Shown here one piece after another: positions 9,811 to 18,135 of a stretch of 64,000 nucleotides of DNA. Each line of letters starts with the position of its first letter. Within the stretch, counting starts at the first letter, position 1. The DNA lies in assembly GCA_026706395.1 (NCBI GenBank), contig JAPOYU010000064.1, forward strand, positions 13,275 to 77,274. Direction: 5' to 3'. A program made the translations under genes and the position numbers. Source of the stretch: Chloroflexota bacterium (GTDB lineage: Bacteria > Chloroflexota > Anaerolineae > Aggregatilineales > Phototrophicaceae). The notes beneath the pieces are model-generated. The model saw only the letters and a list, made by a program, of their open reading frames with translations. It had not been told where the DNA came from and did no database searches.

Positions 9811-10491
9811 ATGCCATCTATATTACAGAAGGTTCAAACGCTCTTCAGCGCCAACATGCACGGTATGATTGACCGTGCGCTGGAGACCAATTCGCTCAAA
9901 GTCATGGACGAATACATCCGGCAAGTGGAGCGTAACCTGGAAGCTCTCGACGATTCAGCCGCAACCGTTGGCGGGTCCGTCCGCACACTCAAACGCAAAT
10001 ACGATGAGTTTTCCAATCTTTCCGACAAGCTTGACCGCGACATCGATACATTGATTCTTCGCGGCAAAAACGATCTCGCCGCCGCCGCCCAGGCCGAACT
10101 GAACACAAAACAAGAGTTGGCGCAAGAATATTACGAGCAATGGCAATCGCAGGAAGAGCAGTATCAGGGCATGCTGAACATGCGCCTGAAACTGGAGAGC
10201 CGCCTCACCACTATCAAGCAGGAACGTGAAAAGATGCGCTCCCTGCTGGAACTGGCGGAAACCAAGAAAGTTATGACCAAGACGCTGAAGGTCATGGACA
10301 AGTTGGATTCGACCGGCGATCAGGAGATCGATACCCTTCTGGATTCCATCTATTCCAAGATCGACGAAGAAGACGCCCGTGCCGAGCTGGCCAGCCGCAA
10401 ACTCTCCGACCAGATCGAAGACACCGTCGGCATTGGGCAGGTGGAACTGCAACTGGAAGAGCGCCGCCAGCGTCTCTTGGGAGACAGCTAA
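9811..10491 (+). CDS. PspA/IM30 family membrane-stress protein
   Basis: A 226-residue, almost wholly helical coiled-coil protein of the PspA/IM30 (ESCRT-III-like) family, which binds the inner face of stressed membranes and forms rods or rings. The N-terminus (MPSILQKVQTLFSANMHGMIDRALE) is the amphipathic membrane-binding helix and following segment typical of the family, and long heptad-rich helices follow. Length matches the family (about 220-250). The start has AAGGGGT upstream. The next gene, 90 bases downstream on the same strand, encodes a two-TM coiled-coil protein, so the pair probably acts together at the membrane. Confidence 0.9.
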   Translation: MPSILQKVQTLFSANMHGMIDRALETNSLKVMDEYIRQVERNLEALDDSAATVGGSVRTLKRKYDEFSNLSDKLDRDIDTLILRGKNDLAAAAQAELNTKQELAQEYYEQWQSQEEQYQGMLNMRLKLESRLTTIKQEREKMRSLLELAETKKVMTKTLKVMDKLDSTGDQEIDTLLDSIYSKIDEEDARAELASRKLSDQIEDTVGIGQVELQLEERRQRLLGDS

Positions 10492-10581
10492 ACGCCGACC
10501 ACCCGTTTTCCAAGCGTTGGCAAGCCGCATATTCAGCCGAAGGCCCGCGCTTGAGCCAATTGTGAGGGGCGCCGATTAGGC

Positions 10582-11568
10582 ATGACAGCCACTACTGATG
10601 GAAGGCAGAAAGTCCTGGGCGCGTTGCTGACCAATGCTTTGCTGCGCTGGGAGACCTTGGTCACCCTCATGGTCACTGCCATTCTCTTTCTGTTTGTGCA
10701 GGATGTCAGCTTGCCCTTTATTGAATGGCAACCCTGGTTCTGGCTGGTGCTGGGCGGCTTGGCGGAAACCGTGCTGGTCGCCTCCACTCTGACCGATCCG
10801 GAAGCAACCGAACAAGCCCTCGCCGAAGACTTCGAGCGCGAATACGACCTCCGCAATATCCGCAATCGTGTCTCTCGCGAGCGGCTGCGCGATGCCTTCG
10901 AATATCGCCGCAATATGCTCAAGCTGGCGGATGTCGCCCGCGGCGCCATGCGCACCCGGCAGCGAACCCTCATCAGCGGCATCAACGACTGGATCGCCCA
11001 CATGTATAGCCTGGCGAACCGAATCGACTACTTTGAAAACAACGATCTTGCAGCGCGGGACCTGCAGCAGGTGCCGCGCAAGATCGAGTTGGTAAAGCAG
11101 CGCATCGAAACGGAACGAGACCAAGGCACGCGGCATGATCTGCAGCAGCAGCTCAAACTGCTCCAGCGCCAGTTAGTCAGCTTGGAGGCCAGCGCCAGCA
11201 TCATCAAACGCGCCGAGATTCAGTTGGAGAGTACGCTCTCCGCCCTGGGCACCGTGTACGCGCAAATGTCTTTACTCGGCACCAAAGACACCAAGAGCAT
11301 TAGAGGGCAGCGCCTGGGCATCGAAATCAAAGAAGAAATCGACAAGCTGCAAGATACGATTGACGCGATGGATGAAGTGCAATTGCACGGGCAAGCTCTG
11401 AATTTCGATTTTAATGATGACCTCTTCCGCTCGGAAGCAAGCGCCCTTGAAGAGGCTGAAGACCAGAAGCGGCAGCGACTCAGCACAGCCGATGATGCCG
11501 CTTCAGACCTCAAAGACGAACTGGCAGCTTTGGATGCCGCTGAAAGGCAAATGCAGAACGAGAGCTAG
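10582..11568 (+). CDS. Membrane-anchored coiled-coil protein, partner of PspA-like gene
   Basis: A 328-residue protein of unknown function. Two hydrophobic segments lie near the N-terminus (about residues 18-65: WETLVTLMVTAILFLFV and WFWLVLGGLAETVLVAS). The rest is a long charged, helical, Gln/Glu/Arg-rich region with probable coiled coils. It sits 90 bases behind the PspA/IM30 gene and reads the same way, so a role as membrane anchor or sensor for the PspA-like protein is inferred from context only. I do not recognise a named family. The start is the first ATG after the gap, with a weak ribosome site. Confidence 0.75.
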   Translation: MTATTDGRQKVLGALLTNALLRWETLVTLMVTAILFLFVQDVSLPFIEWQPWFWLVLGGLAETVLVASTLTDPEATEQALAEDFEREYDLRNIRNRVSRERLRDAFEYRRNMLKLADVARGAMRTRQRTLISGINDWIAHMYSLANRIDYFENNDLAARDLQQVPRKIELVKQRIETERDQGTRHDLQQQLKLLQRQLVSLEASASIIKRAEIQLESTLSALGTVYAQMSLLGTKDTKSIRGQRLGIEIKEEIDKLQDTIDAMDEVQLHGQALNFDFNDDLFRSEASALEEAEDQKRQRLSTADDAASDLKDELAALDAAERQMQNES

Positions 11569-11655
11569 CCCAACCCGCGCTATATCGTCTCGCTTTTTCT
11601 TCGCCTCATTTCGCATTATGATTTAGGCTCCCTATCAGATAGTGAGGAATACGCT

Positions 11656-12039
11656 ATGTCCGTAATTAACTGGTTTGAGATCCCTGTTGCCGACTTCGAG
11701 CGCGCCCGCAAGTTTTATGAGACGGTGCTGGATAAACAGCTCTTCATTAATGATCAGCGCGAGACGATGGGCAGTATGCTCGGCGTTTTCCCGCATGATG
11801 GCCGTGTCGGCGGCTGCCTGGTCCATAATCCACAGTACGGCTACGCGCCCTCGATGGAAGGCAGCTTGGTCTATTTCACCGTCTCTGGTGATCTGGATGC
11901 TGCTCTGGCTCGTGTGTCTGAGGCCGGTGGCGAGGTGCTGCTGCCCAAGACTGAACTCGGCGAAAACGCAGGCGGCGGCTACGTCGCCTGGGCTCGAGAT
12001 ACAGAAGGTAATAAGGTCGGATTCTACTCGGACGAGTAA
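11656..12039 (+). CDS. VOC (glyoxalase/bleomycin-resistance fold) protein
   Basis: Single-domain vicinal-oxygen-chelate protein of 127 residues. The first half (INWFEIPVADFERARKFYETVL) has the beta-alpha-beta entry with the FYETVL helix typical of these dioxygenase, glyoxalase or lyase relatives. The second module ends VAWARDTEGNKVGFYSDE. Many such small proteins act as dimers with a metal between modules, but the candidate ligands are not the classic glyoxalase I set, so the substrate is unknown. GTGAGG precedes the ATG. It is convergent with the ABC permease, with only a few bases between stops. Confidence 0.85.
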   Translation: MSVINWFEIPVADFERARKFYETVLDKQLFINDQRETMGSMLGVFPHDGRVGGCLVHNPQYGYAPSMEGSLVYFTVSGDLDAALARVSEAGGEVLLPKTELGENAGGGYVAWARDTEGNKVGFYSDE

Positions 12040-12042
12040 ACG

Positions 12043-13047
12043 TTAATCGAAAGATTCAACGATCGGCGCACGTTTCTGCTTGCCCGGAACCAGGCTCTGC
12101 AAGCGCTGAACCAAGCGTGGCGTCTCCCGCTCGATATTGATCGTGTCTTCGAGCAGATTCACCAGAGTCGAGGCGATAATCACCAGCGTCAAATAGATGT
12201 AAGCCGTCACGGCATATGTCTCGACATAGCGGAAAGACCGCCCCGATGACAGCTTCGCGATCTGGGTTACATCGCGGATGCCGAGGAATGCCAGCAGCGA
12301 CGAATCCTTGATCATAGCGACAAAGTCATTGCCCAGCGGCGGAAGCACATTGCGAAAGGCCTGCGGCAATATGATCGAGCGCATCGTCTGCCAATACGTC
12401 ATACCCACCGAATACGCCGCTTCAAACTGACCTTTGTGTATCGACTGTATGCCGGCGCGGATCGTCTCCGACATATAGGCGCCGTAAGTCGCGCCCAAGG
12501 CTACAATCGCTGTCATCGGCGAACTGCCTCGCCAAACAATATCCGGTATGTCGGAATTGCCGAGCAGATCGCGCAGGCTCACTAATACGGCGTTATTGAG
12601 CACATCGCGCATTGCCGGCACGACAATGAAGGCGGTGACCAGGAGCACGATCAGTATGGGAATACCGCGCATCACATTGACGTAAACAGTGCATAAGTTG
12701 TAAATGGCGATGCGCATAACACGAAACAGCGCCCGGCTCAGGGTCTGACGCGATTGCGGCGCCTCCGGCGGATTGGAACGGATGATGCCTACTGCCACCG
12801 CCACAATTAGCGCGGTTGCATACGATGTGGCGCTGACGAAGAGCGTCATGACCAAGCCCTCCACCAACTGCCCAAAAATATTCGAATAGACCGAATCCGT
12901 CAGGATGCTGAGCGCCAGCAGAACGCCCAGTAGCACCAGAAACAGAAACCAGTACGGAAAGGTATAGAGCCGCGCATAGCGCATCGCCCGCCCGCGCGAT
13001 TCGGCGACGATCTCGTCCAAGCTGGGTTCAGCGCGCTGCGAAGCCAT
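12043..13047 (-). CDS. Amino-acid ABC transporter permease (HisM/GlnP type)
   Basis: Inner-membrane permease of the polar amino-acid transporter family, 334 residues with at least five membrane segments. The coupling-helix region AAYSVGMTYWQTMRSIILPQAFRNVLPPLGNDFVAMIKDSSL is the EAA loop typical of the family. An N-terminal cytoplasmic extension of about 30 residues is present. It lies 82 bases downstream of the tandem binding-protein gene, with a hairpin between them, so the pair forms one transporter locus. No ATP-binding subunit gene is present in the window. The start ATG follows GAGGAT. Confidence 0.92.
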   Translation of the reverse strand: MASQRAEPSLDEIVAESRGRAMRYARLYTFPYWFLFLVLLGVLLALSILTDSVYSNIFGQLVEGLVMTLFVSATSYATALIVAVAVGIIRSNPPEAPQSRQTLSRALFRVMRIAIYNLCTVYVNVMRGIPILIVLLVTAFIVVPAMRDVLNNAVLVSLRDLLGNSDIPDIVWRGSSPMTAIVALGATYGAYMSETIRAGIQSIHKGQFEAAYSVGMTYWQTMRSIILPQAFRNVLPPLGNDFVAMIKDSSLLAFLGIRDVTQIAKLSSGRSFRYVETYAVTAYIYLTLVIIASTLVNLLEDTINIERETPRLVQRLQSLVPGKQKRAPIVESFD

Positions 13048-13085
13048 AATCTATCCTCGGCAATCCGTTCCTATTGGATGCAAAA

Positions 13086-13109
13086 TGGGACAGGGCTTTC
13101 CCTGTCCCA
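13086..13109 (-). terminator. Intercistronic hairpin with T run between binding protein and permease
   Basis: A perfect ten-pair stem (TGGGACAGGG / CCCTGTCCCA) with a four-base loop lies between the two transporter genes. Read on the minus strand it is followed by TTTTGC, so it fits a leaky intrinsic terminator or a 3'-end-stabilising hairpin. Either would yield more binding-protein than permease message, a common pattern in ABC uptake operons. Confidence 0.75.
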
Positions 13110-13144
13110 CTTCATTGGATTCTCAATTATCGTTGCGCTTGGGA

Positions 13145-14629
13145 TTAGGCGTCCGCGCCGAACCACTTGTCGTTGATGCTTTGCAGCGTGCCGTCCGCCA
13201 TCATGCTTTCCAGCGCCGCGTTGAACGGCTCAACCAGGTCCGAACCCTGTGGGTAGATGAAACCGAGTTGCTCCTTCGTCAGCTCTTCCGGCAGCAGTTT
13301 GATCTTGTCGGCATTCAAGCCGGTATAGCCTTGGCCGGCCACATCATCGATAACGACCGCATCGACATCCCCGCTGATCAATGCCTGAACCGCAAAGCCG
13401 AATTCGCTATAGGCGACGATGCGATCCTCGGATACCAGACCCGATGCCGCTTCGAAATTGGTGGTCGCCACTTGTACGCCTATGATGAAATCTCCCGCGA
13501 CAAATTCGTCAACCCCAGCATAGCGATCTTCGCCGACCCGCACCATCATCTTCTGCGACAGATCAATATAGCCGATCGAGTAATCGACGATTTTCGCCCG
13601 CTCTTCGGTGATCGTGATGCCGTCCGCCGCCATATCGTATTCGCCGTTCGAAACCGCCACAATCATGCCTTCCCAGCTGGTTTCGATAAACTCCGTCACA
13701 CAGTTCAGCAGCTCGCAGATGACTCCGAGGGTATCGTAATCCCAGCCGACCGCCTCGCCAGTTTCCTCGTCGATGACGTTGAACGGCATATAAGCGTTCT
13801 CCACCGCGACGGTGACCACACGCCCATCCAAATCTGGCAATGCCATGTCCTCTTCTTCATCGCTGCCGAACCACTTGTCGTTGATGGCTTGAAGCCTGCC
13901 GTCAGCCATGATGGCTTCCAGCGCTGCGTTGAATGGCTCAACCAGGTCCGAACCCTGCGGATAAATGAAGCCAAGCTGCTCTTTTGTCAGCTCATCAGGC
14001 AGCAGCTTAATCTTGTCCGCATTCAAGCCGGTATAGCCCTGGCCGGCTACGTCGTCAATGACAACCGCGTCCACGTCGCCGCTGATCAAAGCTTGAACCG
14101 CGAAGCCGAACTCGCTATAGGCGACGATGCGATCCTCGGATACCAGACCCGATGCCGCCTCAAAATTGGTCGTGGCCACTTGAACGCCGATGATGAAGTC
14201 GCCGGCGACAAACTCTTCGGCATTGGCAAAGCGATCCTCGCCAACACGCACCATGAACTTTTGCGACAGGTCGATATAGCCCATGGAGTAATCGACGATC
14301 TTCGCCCGCTCTTCGGTGATCGTGATGCCATCAGCGGCCATGTCATATTCACCATTTGAAACGGCGACGATCATGCCTTCCCAACTGGTTTCGATGAATT
14401 CCGGCACGCAATTCAAAAGCTCACAGATCAACCCAAGCGTGTCGTAATCCCAACCGACCGCCTCGCCAGTTTCCTCGTCGATGACGTTGAACGGCATATA
14501 AGCGTTTTCAACCGCCACCGTGACCGCGCGACCGTCGAGATCCGGCAAGTGACTATCCGCCATCACCGCTGTAAACGGTAATGCCGCTAACAATATCGCC
14601 AGCATCATAAGCTTCTTTAGTGAAAACAT
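13145..14629 (-). CDS. Tandem-duplicated amino-acid substrate-binding protein (two SBP_bac_3 domains)
   Basis: Secreted or lipid-free periplasmic-type binding protein of 494 residues. A signal peptide ([26 protein letters not shown]) precedes two complete family-3 solute-binding domains, each running from [21 protein letters not shown] to NDKWFG. The second copy begins about residue 264 after an acidic linker (GSDEEEDMA). The two copies are offset by exactly 708 bases and are nearly identical, so the duplication is recent or homogenised. Single-domain proteins of this family are about 250-280 residues. The ATG at 14629 is preferred to one at 14635 because GGAGG lies six bases upstream. Confidence 0.93.
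   Translation of the reverse strand: MFSLKKLMMLAILLAALPFTAVMADSHLPDLDGRAVTVAVENAYMPFNVIDEETGEAVGWDYDTLGLICELLNCVPEFIETSWEGMIVAVSNGEYDMAADGITITEERAKIVDYSMGYIDLSQKFMVRVGEDRFANAEEFVAGDFIIGVQVATTNFEAASGLVSEDRIVAYSEFGFAVQALISGDVDAVVIDDVAGQGYTGLNADKIKLLPDELTKEQLGFIYPQGSDLVEPFNAALEAIMADGRLQAINDKWFGSDEEEDMALPDLDGRVVTVAVENAYMPFNVIDEETGEAVGWDYDTLGVICELLNCVTEFIETSWEGMIVAVSNGEYDMAADGITITEERAKIVDYSIGYIDLSQKMMVRVGEDRYAGVDEFVAGDFIIGVQVATTNFEAASGLVSEDRIVAYSEFGFAVQALISGDVDAVVIDDVAGQGYTGLNADKIKLLPEELTKEQLGFIYPQGSDLVEPFNAALESMMADGTLQSINDKWFGADA
13147..14560 (-). repeat. Direct duplication of about 700 bp inside the binding-protein gene
   Basis: The segment starting near 13147 recurs near 13855 with the same reading frame (for example CGAACCACTTGTCGTTGATG at 13159 and at 13867, offset 708). 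The two units cover the two ligand-binding domains. Differences are mostly scattered third-position changes. Boundaries are approximate. Confidence 0.85.
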
Positions 14630-14867
14630 TTGCATCCTCCGTCAACTCTAGGCCACATAGTCGTCTTCCTTAAACTGCGCCCCGAGTTTAACACCGATTC
14701 ATGTAAACTCCCAGCGATTCATAACCATTTGGAAATCCAATCAATGTCGATTATCATCAAGGCTTGGCGAGAGAAGAGAAAATAATCTGATGATTTAATT
14801 CGCCATGTCACCGCGGACCGGGCGAGGCGCCCAAATCCGCCATTGATCTTATTCGCGGGAGAGCGCC

Positions 14868-16013
14868 GTGACCGTTTCACATTGGCAGCGCGCTGAACAA
14901 GCCGAACGCGAGGTTGACTTCCTGGTGGTCGGCGCTGGGCTGGCCGGCTGTACCGCCGCCTACATCGCCAAGCATGTCCACAACCGCGATGTGCTTATCA
15001 CCGACGCTCGCGATGTCGCCCTCGGCGCCAGCGGTCGCAACGCCGGTTTCATGATCAGCGGCCTTGATACCTACTACCACCGCGCCATCGAATCCTACGG
15101 CCACAAGGTCGCCCGCGAAGTATGGGCCATGTCCGAGCGCAGCTTCGGCCTTTGGCGCGCATTCATCAAAGACAGCCCTTTCGAGGTGCCCCTCGATAAC
15201 TGCGGCTCACTGCTTCTGGCGGAAACGCCTGAGGAAGCGAAAGAACTGGAGCTCGCCGCGCGCGCGCTCGATAACGACAAGATCGCCATTGAATACTGCA
15301 GCCGTGACCCTCTCGGACGCGGATACTATGCCGGCATCAAACAGCCGCTGGATGCCGGCGTGCAACCCTACCTCTTGGTCAGGTCAATCATGGCTCAATC
15401 CGGCGCCGAATTATTGCCCAATAATGAACTCTATCGCCTGGAGCAAGTCAACGATTATGTGCGTGTCCATACGCGCAAAATGATATTCAAAGCGCGTTAT
15501 GTCATGCTCTGCACCAACGCGTATTCACCGCGTATCGATGCGTTTTTTGTCGGCAAGGTCCTGCCGACGCGCGCGCAATGCCTAGTCACCGAACCGATCG
15601 ATCATGTCCCGGTGCCTTACTGTGGCTACAGCGACTACGGCTATATGTATTATCGCAGCACGTTTGACGGACGCTTTCTATTGGGCGGCGGCAGGCAGCA
15701 TTTTCGCAGCGAAGAAAACGACACCACCGAAGACCGCATTACTTGCAACGTACAAGGCTATCTGGACGATTACTTGAAGAAGTATTTCCCCGATGTAGAC
15801 GCCCCGGTGGCACAGCGTTGGAGCGGCATCATGGGCTTCAGCTTCGACGGCTTGCCACTCGTGGGCACCTTGCCCGGCCGGTCACGAATCGGTTTCGCGG
15901 TCGGCTTTACCGGGCATGGCTTGGCGCTTGCCGGCGCCACTGCGGAGCGCGCAGTCGATAGACTAATCAATGGCATTCCGGCTGGCGCGGTCGATATCGC
16001 CCGTCAGGAATAG
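14868..16013 (+). CDS. FAD-dependent amine/amino-acid oxidase (DAO family, PuuB-like)
   Basis: Cytoplasmic flavoprotein of 381 residues in the D-amino-acid-oxidase fold. The FAD-binding motif VVGAGLAGCTAAYIA occupies residues 20-34, followed by the family's GASGRNAGFMISG segment, and the C-terminal FAD contact WSGIMGFSFDGLPLVGTLPG. The closest functional group I recognise is gamma-glutamylputrescine or related amine oxidases, but substrate residues cannot be assigned. The start is GTG at 14868 with GGGAGAG just upstream. It is divergent from the amino-acid transporter, which suggests but does not prove that it oxidises an imported amine or amino acid. Confidence 0.85.
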   Translation: MTVSHWQRAEQAEREVDFLVVGAGLAGCTAAYIAKHVHNRDVLITDARDVALGASGRNAGFMISGLDTYYHRAIESYGHKVAREVWAMSERSFGLWRAFIKDSPFEVPLDNCGSLLLAETPEEAKELELAARALDNDKIAIEYCSRDPLGRGYYAGIKQPLDAGVQPYLLVRSIMAQSGAELLPNNELYRLEQVNDYVRVHTRKMIFKARYVMLCTNAYSPRIDAFFVGKVLPTRAQCLVTEPIDHVPVPYCGYSDYGYMYYRSTFDGRFLLGGGRQHFRSEENDTTEDRITCNVQGYLDDYLKKYFPDVDAPVAQRWSGIMGFSFDGLPLVGTLPGRSRIGFAVGFTGHGLALAGATAERAVDRLINGIPAGAVDIARQE

Positions 16014-16039
16014 CTTCAGCCCTTCGCCCGAAGCTAGGC

Positions 16040-16723
16040 CTATTCTTCACGCAAGACATATCCAACACCGCGCACTGTATAAATCAACCTTCCGCGGCCG
16101 CTTATCTCGGTCTTCTGTCTGAGGTAGCGCACATACACTTCGATGATGTTGCTCTCGCCACCGAAATCATAGCCCCACACGCGATCGAAAATGATGTCGC
16201 GCGTTAACACTTGCCGCGGATTTCGCATGAACAGTTCCAGCAGTTCGTATTCCTTGGCCGTCAGGTCTATTGGCGTATCCTGACGGTATGCCCGGTGCGT
16301 GCCGGTATCCAGAGACAGGTCTGCAAAATGCAAAACCTCGGGCTGAGATACCGGTGTAGCTCGTCTCAGCAGAGCCCGCACCCGCGCGAGCAGTTCGTCA
16401 AAGGAGAACGGCTTCACCAGATAGTCGTCCGCGCCGGCATCCAAGCCACTTACGCGATCTTGTATACCGACCCGCGCCGTCAACATCAGTATGGCCACAT
16501 CCCCGGCTTCCCTCAATCGCCGGCAGATTTCCAAGCCATCGAGACCGCCTGGTAACATCCAGTCCAGGATCACCAGATCCGGCGGATTGTCACGGGCGGC
16601 TCTGAGACCGCTCCGGCCATCAGTTGCGACGCTGACTCGAAACCCTTCGTAGATTAGCCCGCGTTCGATGTCACGGGCGATTCGCGCCTCATCTTCGATG
16701 ATAAGTATCCGTTGGCGTGCCAT
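16040..16723 (-). CDS. OmpR/PhoB-type response regulator (orphan)
   Basis: Two-domain transcription regulator of 227 residues. The receiver domain has the acidic pocket (Glu10, Asp11), phospho-acceptor Asp54 in [10 protein letters not shown], Thr82 and Lys104 in YLVKPFSF. The C-terminal winged helix contains [24 protein letters not shown] and ends with the usual [12 protein letters not shown]. The ATG at 16723 is chosen because GGAGG sits five bases upstream; an earlier ATG at 16735 is in frame. No histidine kinase gene is adjacent, so the partner must be elsewhere or the regulator is an orphan. Confidence 0.93.
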   Translation of the reverse strand: MARQRILIIEDEARIARDIERGLIYEGFRVSVATDGRSGLRAARDNPPDLVILDWMLPGGLDGLEICRRLREAGDVAILMLTARVGIQDRVSGLDAGADDYLVKPFSFDELLARVRALLRRATPVSQPEVLHFADLSLDTGTHRAYRQDTPIDLTAKEYELLELFMRNPRQVLTRDIIFDRVWGYDFGGESNIIEVYVRYLRQKTEISGRGRLIYTVRGVGYVLREE

Positions 16724-16916
16724 GCTTCCTCCCATGACATATTGCTACAGCACCATAATAATGGCATTTCATGAGAGAAAGCTTAAGAAAATTAAAGCCG
16801 TAATACTGGGAAATCCGGGCGGATCTAGATCATATCGCCGTAGTCGCGTTCGCAGCCGGTCAAGGCATAATGCTCCTGAACAGGAATAACGGCTGAGCCC
16901 TAGTCATTAAGCGCAA

Positions 16917-18065
16917 TTACCATTCCGCTACCGAACCATCTTTGCGGCGCCAGCGCGGATTGCGCCAGCGAAATCTATGATCCGATGCGGCGCGCACTTT
17001 GCTTTCGTCAATCTCGATGCCAAGGCCCGGCGCCCTGGGCAGATTCACGAAGCCATCTTCGTAGTCGAAGACCGACGGATCGGCCAGATAGTCCAGCAAA
17101 TCCGCCTGAGTGTTGTAATGGATGCCAAGGCTCTGCTCTTGAATAAGCGCGTTGTATGCGACTGCATCCACCTGCAAACATGATGCCAGCGCGATCGGTC
17201 CCAGCGGACAATGAGGCGCCAATGCCACGTCATAGGCCTCCGCCATCGCCGCGATCCGCATAACTTCGGAAATGCCGCCGGCGTGGGAAACATCGGGCTG
17301 AATGATGTCGACGCTTCCCTCCGCCAGTATCGTCTTGAAGTCCCAGCGCGAATACATACGCTCGCCCGTGGCGATCGGTATCGACGTCGAACGCTTGAGA
17401 TCGAGCAGCGACTCGTTGTGCATCGGCAGGATCGGCTCCTCGACGAACATCAAGTGATACGGCTCCAGCTCACGAATCAGCATCTTCGCCATCGGCTTGT
17501 GCACCCGCCCGTGGAAATCCACCGCGATGCTGAAGTCCTCGCCAACTTGCTCTCGCACCGATGCCACCCGAGCGACCGCCTCATCAATATGGGCGAATGT
17601 ATCCATATAGTGGACTTCGTTCACAGCGCCCATCTTGACTGCCGTCAAACCCTCCTCCTGTCGCTTTTTCGCCTGCTCCGCGACGTCAGCCGGCCGATCC
17701 CCGCCGATGCCCGCATAGATCTGCGCCTTGTCCCGAACCTTGCCGCCGAGCAAGTCATATATCGGCGCGCCATGATATTTGCCTTTGATATCCCAAAGCG
17801 CTTGATTGACGCCGGCGATAGCGCTCATCATAACCGGCCCGCCACGATAGAAGCGCGCCCGGAATAGCGTCTGCCATATATCTTCGATCTCGCGCGGATC
17901 CCGCCCCAGCAGGTAATCGGACATGTCCTCAACAGCGCCCCGAACCGTCCCCGCCTGCCCCTCGACGATTGGCTCGCCCCAGCCGCTATATCCATCATCC
18001 GTCGACACCTTCAGAAATAACCAGCGCGGTGGAACCGTAAAGAGTTCCAATTCGTTAATCTTCAT
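16917..18065 (-). CDS. dgoD: Enolase-superfamily sugar-acid dehydratase, D-galactonate dehydratase type
   Basis: Mandelate racemase/muconate lactonizing subgroup enzyme of 382 residues that would dehydrate D-galactonate to 2-keto-3-deoxygalactonate. The metal ligands and acid/base pair are visible: Asp183 and His185 in AVDFHGRV, Glu209 in FVEEP, Glu235 in IATGERM and His285 in APHCPLGP. These match the arrangement known for DgoD. The capping domain (residues 1-120) has the usual RGAVEDMSDYLLGRDP and ALWDIKGK segments. The ATG at 18065 begins at the first beta strand (MKINELEL); a TTG at 18074 is in frame. Dehydratases for other sugar acids share this pattern, so the exact substrate is less certain than the family. 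Confidence 0.88.
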   Translation of the reverse strand: MKINELELFTVPPRWLFLKVSTDDGYSGWGEPIVEGQAGTVRGAVEDMSDYLLGRDPREIEDIWQTLFRARFYRGGPVMMSAIAGVNQALWDIKGKYHGAPIYDLLGGKVRDKAQIYAGIGGDRPADVAEQAKKRQEEGLTAVKMGAVNEVHYMDTFAHIDEAVARVASVREQVGEDFSIAVDFHGRVHKPMAKMLIRELEPYHLMFVEEPILPMHNESLLDLKRSTSIPIATGERMYSRWDFKTILAEGSVDIIQPDVSHAGGISEVMRIAAMAEAYDVALAPHCPLGPIALASCLQVDAVAYNALIQEQSLGIHYNTQADLLDYLADPSVFDYEDGFVNLPRAPGLGIEIDESKVRAASDHRFRWRNPRWRRKDGSVAEW

Positions 18066-18085
18066 TAAGCGCAACTCACATTCAA

Positions 18086-18114
18086 TTACCCGAAATAGGC
18101 ACTTGAATTATAAT
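18086..18114 (+). promoter_or_regulatory. Candidate promoter for the Kef-type antiporter
   Basis: A perfect TATAAT at 18109-18114 lies 17 bases after a weak -35 (TTACCC, 18086-18091). The predicted transcript would start near 18121, giving a very short leader before the ATG at 18136. Confidence 0.5.
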
Positions 18115-18135
18115 TAGGCAACAAGAACTATCCAA

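Noticed and set aside
13085..14359. A 424-codon plus-strand frame opposite the tandem binding protein
   Set aside because: It repeats itself only because the gene beneath is duplicated; the binding-protein frame has a signal peptide and ribosome site.
16012..16042. Hairpin TAGCTTC/GAAGCTA between the FAD oxidase and response regulator as a terminator
   Set aside because: The stem has seven pairs but a 12-base loop and no T tract on either strand.
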